The notes under the pieces: model-generated | Told to the model about the DNA's origin: nothing | What the model saw: only the letters and a program-made list of their open reading frames with translations | The model's database searches: none | Program-made: the position numbers and the translations under genes | In this document: in pieces, positions 50,599 to 53,007 of the stretch | How positions within the stretch are numbered: position 1 is the first letter of the stretch | Layout of the letters: each line of letters starts with the position of its first letter | Source of the DNA: Streptomyces cyaneus | GTDB taxonomy: Bacteria; Actinomycetota; Actinomycetes; Streptomycetales; Streptomycetaceae | Direction of reading: 5' to 3' | DNA: 53,007 nt | NCBI RefSeq assembly: GCF_004028635.1 | Contig: NZ_RQJW01000026.1 | Span: 1 to 53,007 of the forward strand

Positions 50599-52860
50599 AT
50601 GTCCTACGACGGAGAGATGTCCTACGACGGCGTCGGACCCAGGCCCGGCCGCGGCGCGGTCATGCGCTCGGTCGCCTTCCTGGCCGCTGGTGTGCTCGCG
50701 GTGCCCGTGCTCGCCGGTTGCAGCGACCCGGACCCGGCCGGAAAGCCACTGGCCGGGCAGGACATCGCCCCGGCCGGCCGGGCCATGCTCGCCGACGGCG
50801 GCACGCTGCGGTGGGCCGTGGACGCCGTACCGGAGACGCTGAACACCTTCCAGTCGGACGCCGACGCGACCACGACCCGGATCGCGCAGGCCACCCTGCC
50901 GTCGATGTTCCGGCTCGACGAGAGCGGGCGGCCGGAGCGCAATCCGAACTACCTGGAGTCCGCCAAGATCGTCGAGACCGAGCCCAAGCAGGTCGTCCTG
51001 TACAAGCTCAACCAGCAGGCCGTCTGGAGCGACGGCCGCGAGATCGGCGCCGCCGACTTCGCCGCCCAGTGGCGGGCCCTGTCCGGCAAGGACAGCGCCT
51101 ACTGGACCGCCCGCAACGCCGGCTACGACCGCATCGAGAAGATCGAGCGCGGCGCCAACGACCTGGAGGTGCGGGTCACCTTCGAGCGGCCGTACGCGGA
51201 CTGGCGGTCGCTGTTCTCGCCGCTGTACCCGAAGGAGGTCATGGGCACGCCGGACTCGTTCAACGACGGGGCGCGGCGCAAGCTCAAGGTCAGCGCCGGG
51301 CCGTTCGCCGTGAAGAAGATCGACCGCAAGGACGACGAGGTCCGGCTCACCCGCAATCCGCGCTGGTGGGGGAAGCCGGCCAAGCTGAACGAGATCGTGC
51401 TGCGGGCCGTGCCGCGCGACGAGCGGGCCGCCCAGCTGGCCGCCGGGCAGCTCGACCTGGCCGAGATCGACCCCGCTGCGGCCCGGCGCATCGCGCTCGC
51501 CTCGCCTCCTCGCAGTGCGACCGCCAGTGCCACCGGTACGGCGCTGATGGGCCCGAATCGGGGCAGCAGGACGACGACCACCAAGGAGCGCCGGCAGCAG
51601 GCGGCGTTCCGGGGCTTCGAGGTACGCAAGTCCCTGGAACCGGCGTACACCCAACTCGCCCTCAACGGCGCCGACGGTCCGCTCGCCGACGAGCGGGTGC
51701 GGCGGGCCGTGGCGCGCGCGCTCGACCGCCAGGAGCTGGCCAAGCTGGTCCTCGCCCCGCTCGGCCTGCCCACCGAGCCGGTCGGCAGCCACCTCGCACT
51801 GTCCGGCCAGGCCGCGTACGCCGACAACAGCGGCGCGATCGGCGGCCAGGACACGGCGGAGGCGCAGGCGCTGCTGGCGGACGCGGGGTGGGTGCGGGGC
51901 GGGCCGATCAAGGAGAAGAAGGGGGAGAAGGCGGCTGGGGCGGAGGGGGAGAAGGCGGGGAAGAAGGCGGGGAAGAGCGAGAAGGATGAGAACGGCGAGA
52001 AGAGCGAGAAGAGCGAGAAGGCCCACAAGAAGTCGGAGTCGAAGGTGGACTCGGACACGGGGGCCTCGGGGTCCTCGGGGTCCTCGGAGGGCGGGGACGA
52101 CGGGACGTACATCGTCGGTGAGGACAACAAGGCGGACGGCGGCCAGGGCCGGGACGGGGAGCATCTCGCCCAGGACGGCAAGCAGTACGGCAACAAGCAG
52201 GTGCAGCAGGGCGGGGCGGCCGGCGCGTACGCTCCGCGGGGCACTGCGGCTCCGCAGGGTACCGCCGCTCCGGCGGGCGCGGCGGTCCTGCCGCTGGCGA
52301 AGAACGGCAAGCCGCTGACGCTGCGCTTCGTGGTGCCGTCGGGGGAGGGTTCTCAGACGCTGCGGACGGTGGCGGACCGGATCGGCCTCATGCTGGAGCG
52401 GGTCGGTATCCGGACCGAGATCGCCAAGGTCGAGGACGAGAGCTACTTCAAGGATCACATCGCGTCCGGCCAGTACGACCTCGCCCTGTACTCGTGGCCC
52501 GCCTCCGCCTACCCCGCCACCGACGCCCGGCCCATCTACGCCAAGCCGGTGCCGGCGGCCGACGGTTCCCTGAACGTCGAGCAGAACTACACGCGGGTCG
52601 GCACCGACCAGGTCGATCAGCTCTTCGACCAGGCGATCGCCACGCTCGACGAGTCCGAGTCGCGGTCCCTGATCCGCAAGGCCGACTCCCGCATCTGGGC
52701 TGCGGCCGGCTCGATTCCGCTGTACCAGCGGCCCCAGCTGGCAGCGGCGAGGAAGAACGTCGCCAACGCGGGTGCCTTCGGCTTCCGGACACCGGTGTAC
52801 GAGGACATGGGCTTCCTGAAGAAGGGCGCGAAGCCGTCACCGAGCGCGTCGCCCAACTGA
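50599..52860 (+). CDS. ABC-transporter family 5 solute-binding lipoprotein
   Basis: The 753-aa product has a lipobox LAGC with the lipidated Cys at residue 41 (AAGVLAVPVLAGC). A family 5 (peptide/LpqW-like) binding domain follows (TLRWAVDAVPETLNTFQSDA, SAKIVETEPKQVVLYKLNQQ, WSDGREIGAADFAAQWRALS). Residues about 434-564 are a Lys/Glu/Ser/Gly-rich low-complexity insertion interrupting the fold, which resumes with PLTLRFVVPSGEGSQTL. Start candidates are ATG 50599, 50617 (a duplicated copy) and 50662, the last giving a classical 20-residue lipoprotein signal. No permease genes lie in the window. Ligand unknown. Confidence 0.88.
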   Translation: MSYDGEMSYDGVGPRPGRGAVMRSVAFLAAGVLAVPVLAGCSDPDPAGKPLAGQDIAPAGRAMLADGGTLRWAVDAVPETLNTFQSDADATTTRIAQATLPSMFRLDESGRPERNPNYLESAKIVETEPKQVVLYKLNQQAVWSDGREIGAADFAAQWRALSGKDSAYWTARNAGYDRIEKIERGANDLEVRVTFERPYADWRSLFSPLYPKEVMGTPDSFNDGARRKLKVSAGPFAVKKIDRKDDEVRLTRNPRWWGKPAKLNEIVLRAVPRDERAAQLAAGQLDLAEIDPAAARRIALASPPRSATASATGTALMGPNRGSRTTTTKERRQQAAFRGFEVRKSLEPAYTQLALNGADGPLADERVRRAVARALDRQELAKLVLAPLGLPTEPVGSHLALSGQAAYADNSGAIGGQDTAEAQALLADAGWVRGGPIKEKKGEKAAGAEGEKAGKKAGKSEKDENGEKSEKSEKAHKKSESKVDSDTGASGSSGSSEGGDDGTYIVGEDNKADGGQGRDGEHLAQDGKQYGNKQVQQGGAAGAYAPRGTAAPQGTAAPAGAAVLPLAKNGKPLTLRFVVPSGEGSQTLRTVADRIGLMLERVGIRTEIAKVEDESYFKDHIASGQYDLALYSWPASAYPATDARPIYAKPVPAADGSLNVEQNYTRVGTDQVDQLFDQAIATLDESESRSLIRKADSRIWAAAGSIPLYQRPQLAAARKNVANAGAFGFRTPVYEDMGFLKKGAKPSPSASPN

Positions 52861-52899
52861 CCTTCCTCGCCCCCGCCGCCCCTCCCCTTCCCGTCATTT

Positions 52900-53007
52900 A
52901 AGGGGCTCCGCCCCTTCGACCCCGCCAGGGGGCTCCGCCCCCTGGACCCCCGCTCCTCACACGCCGGAGGGGCTGAGTTTTTCAGCCCGTCCGGCGTTTG
53001 AGGACGA
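52900..53007. repeat. 108-bp dispersed repeat, right copy
   Basis: A direct copy of 20-127 with four mismatches, starting 39 bases after the lipoprotein stop and cut by the window end. It includes the palindromic core and may act as terminator for the lipoprotein gene. Confidence 0.85.

Overview
The window is high-GC actinobacterial DNA with Streptomyces habits: GTG and TTG starts, TTA as a rare regulatory codon, a SARP regulator and dispersed GC-rich palindromic repeats. Its core is a complete 22-gene actinorhodin (act) type II polyketide cluster at 8.6-30.1 kb. As I recall the Streptomyces coelicolor A3(2) cluster (actVI-ORFA to actVB), gene order and orientation are the same here. Several proteins look closely similar to the A3(2) ones but not identical, so this is probably a related actinorhodin-type species rather than A3(2) itself. 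That comparison is from memory, not from an alignment.

Layout. 0.3-4.4 kb: housekeeping genes ispH, ppgK, a DUF6542-type membrane protein and ychF. 4.4-8.6 kb: an MFS/ChrB pair, a small Cys-containing protein, a scar made of SnoaL-like and AraC gene remnants, and an archaeal-type AAA ATPase with a nuclease-like tail. 8.6-18.1 kb: tailoring genes actVI and actVA. 18.1-23.8 kb: regulation and export (actII-ORF1 TetR, two exporters, the SARP actII-ORF4). 23.9-30.1 kb: ketoreductase, KS, CLF, ACP, aromatase/cyclase, second cyclase and flavin reductase. 30.1-31.9 kb: an acyl-CoA carboxylase beta/epsilon pair directly after actVB, which I do not remember from the A3(2) cluster. 32-39 kb: a divergent LysR/SDR pair, a secreted subtilase facing a serpin, a DUF4190/septum-formation-like membrane protein and a GntR/HutC regulator. 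39-46.4 kb: a small SPOR-like protein, a Nudix hydrolase, an RsbW-like kinase, a PAS-GAF-PP2C-kinase regulator, a TPM-type membrane protein, a frame-broken gene and a small membrane protein. 46.3-50.2 kb: a succinate dehydrogenase operon. 50.6-52.9 kb: a family 5 solute-binding lipoprotein. Copies of a 108-bp repeat (4 mismatches) lie at both ends.

How it works together. KS/CLF/ACP build an octaketide; CLF residues F109, T112, F116 and W194 match the act C16 set. ActIII, ActVII and ActIV reduce, aromatise and cyclise it, ActVI proteins set and close the pyran ring, and ActVA/ActVB proteins oxygenate and dimerise the product. ActII-ORF4 carries a TTA codon (bldA control). Heptamer repeats at exact 11-bp spacing mark its probable targets at actVI-ORFA/ORF1 and actIII/actI-ORF1, and at an additional site before actVA-ORF3. 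A 13-bp perfect inverted repeat over the actII-ORF2 promoter is the probable ActR operator.

The main system is a known one. The parts that look less ordinary are the attached carboxylase pair with an acetyl-CoA-type specificity residue, the extra SARP box, an Asn in the KS nucleophile motif, the repeat expansion in ActVII, and the ATPase next to a truncated AraC gene on the left flank.
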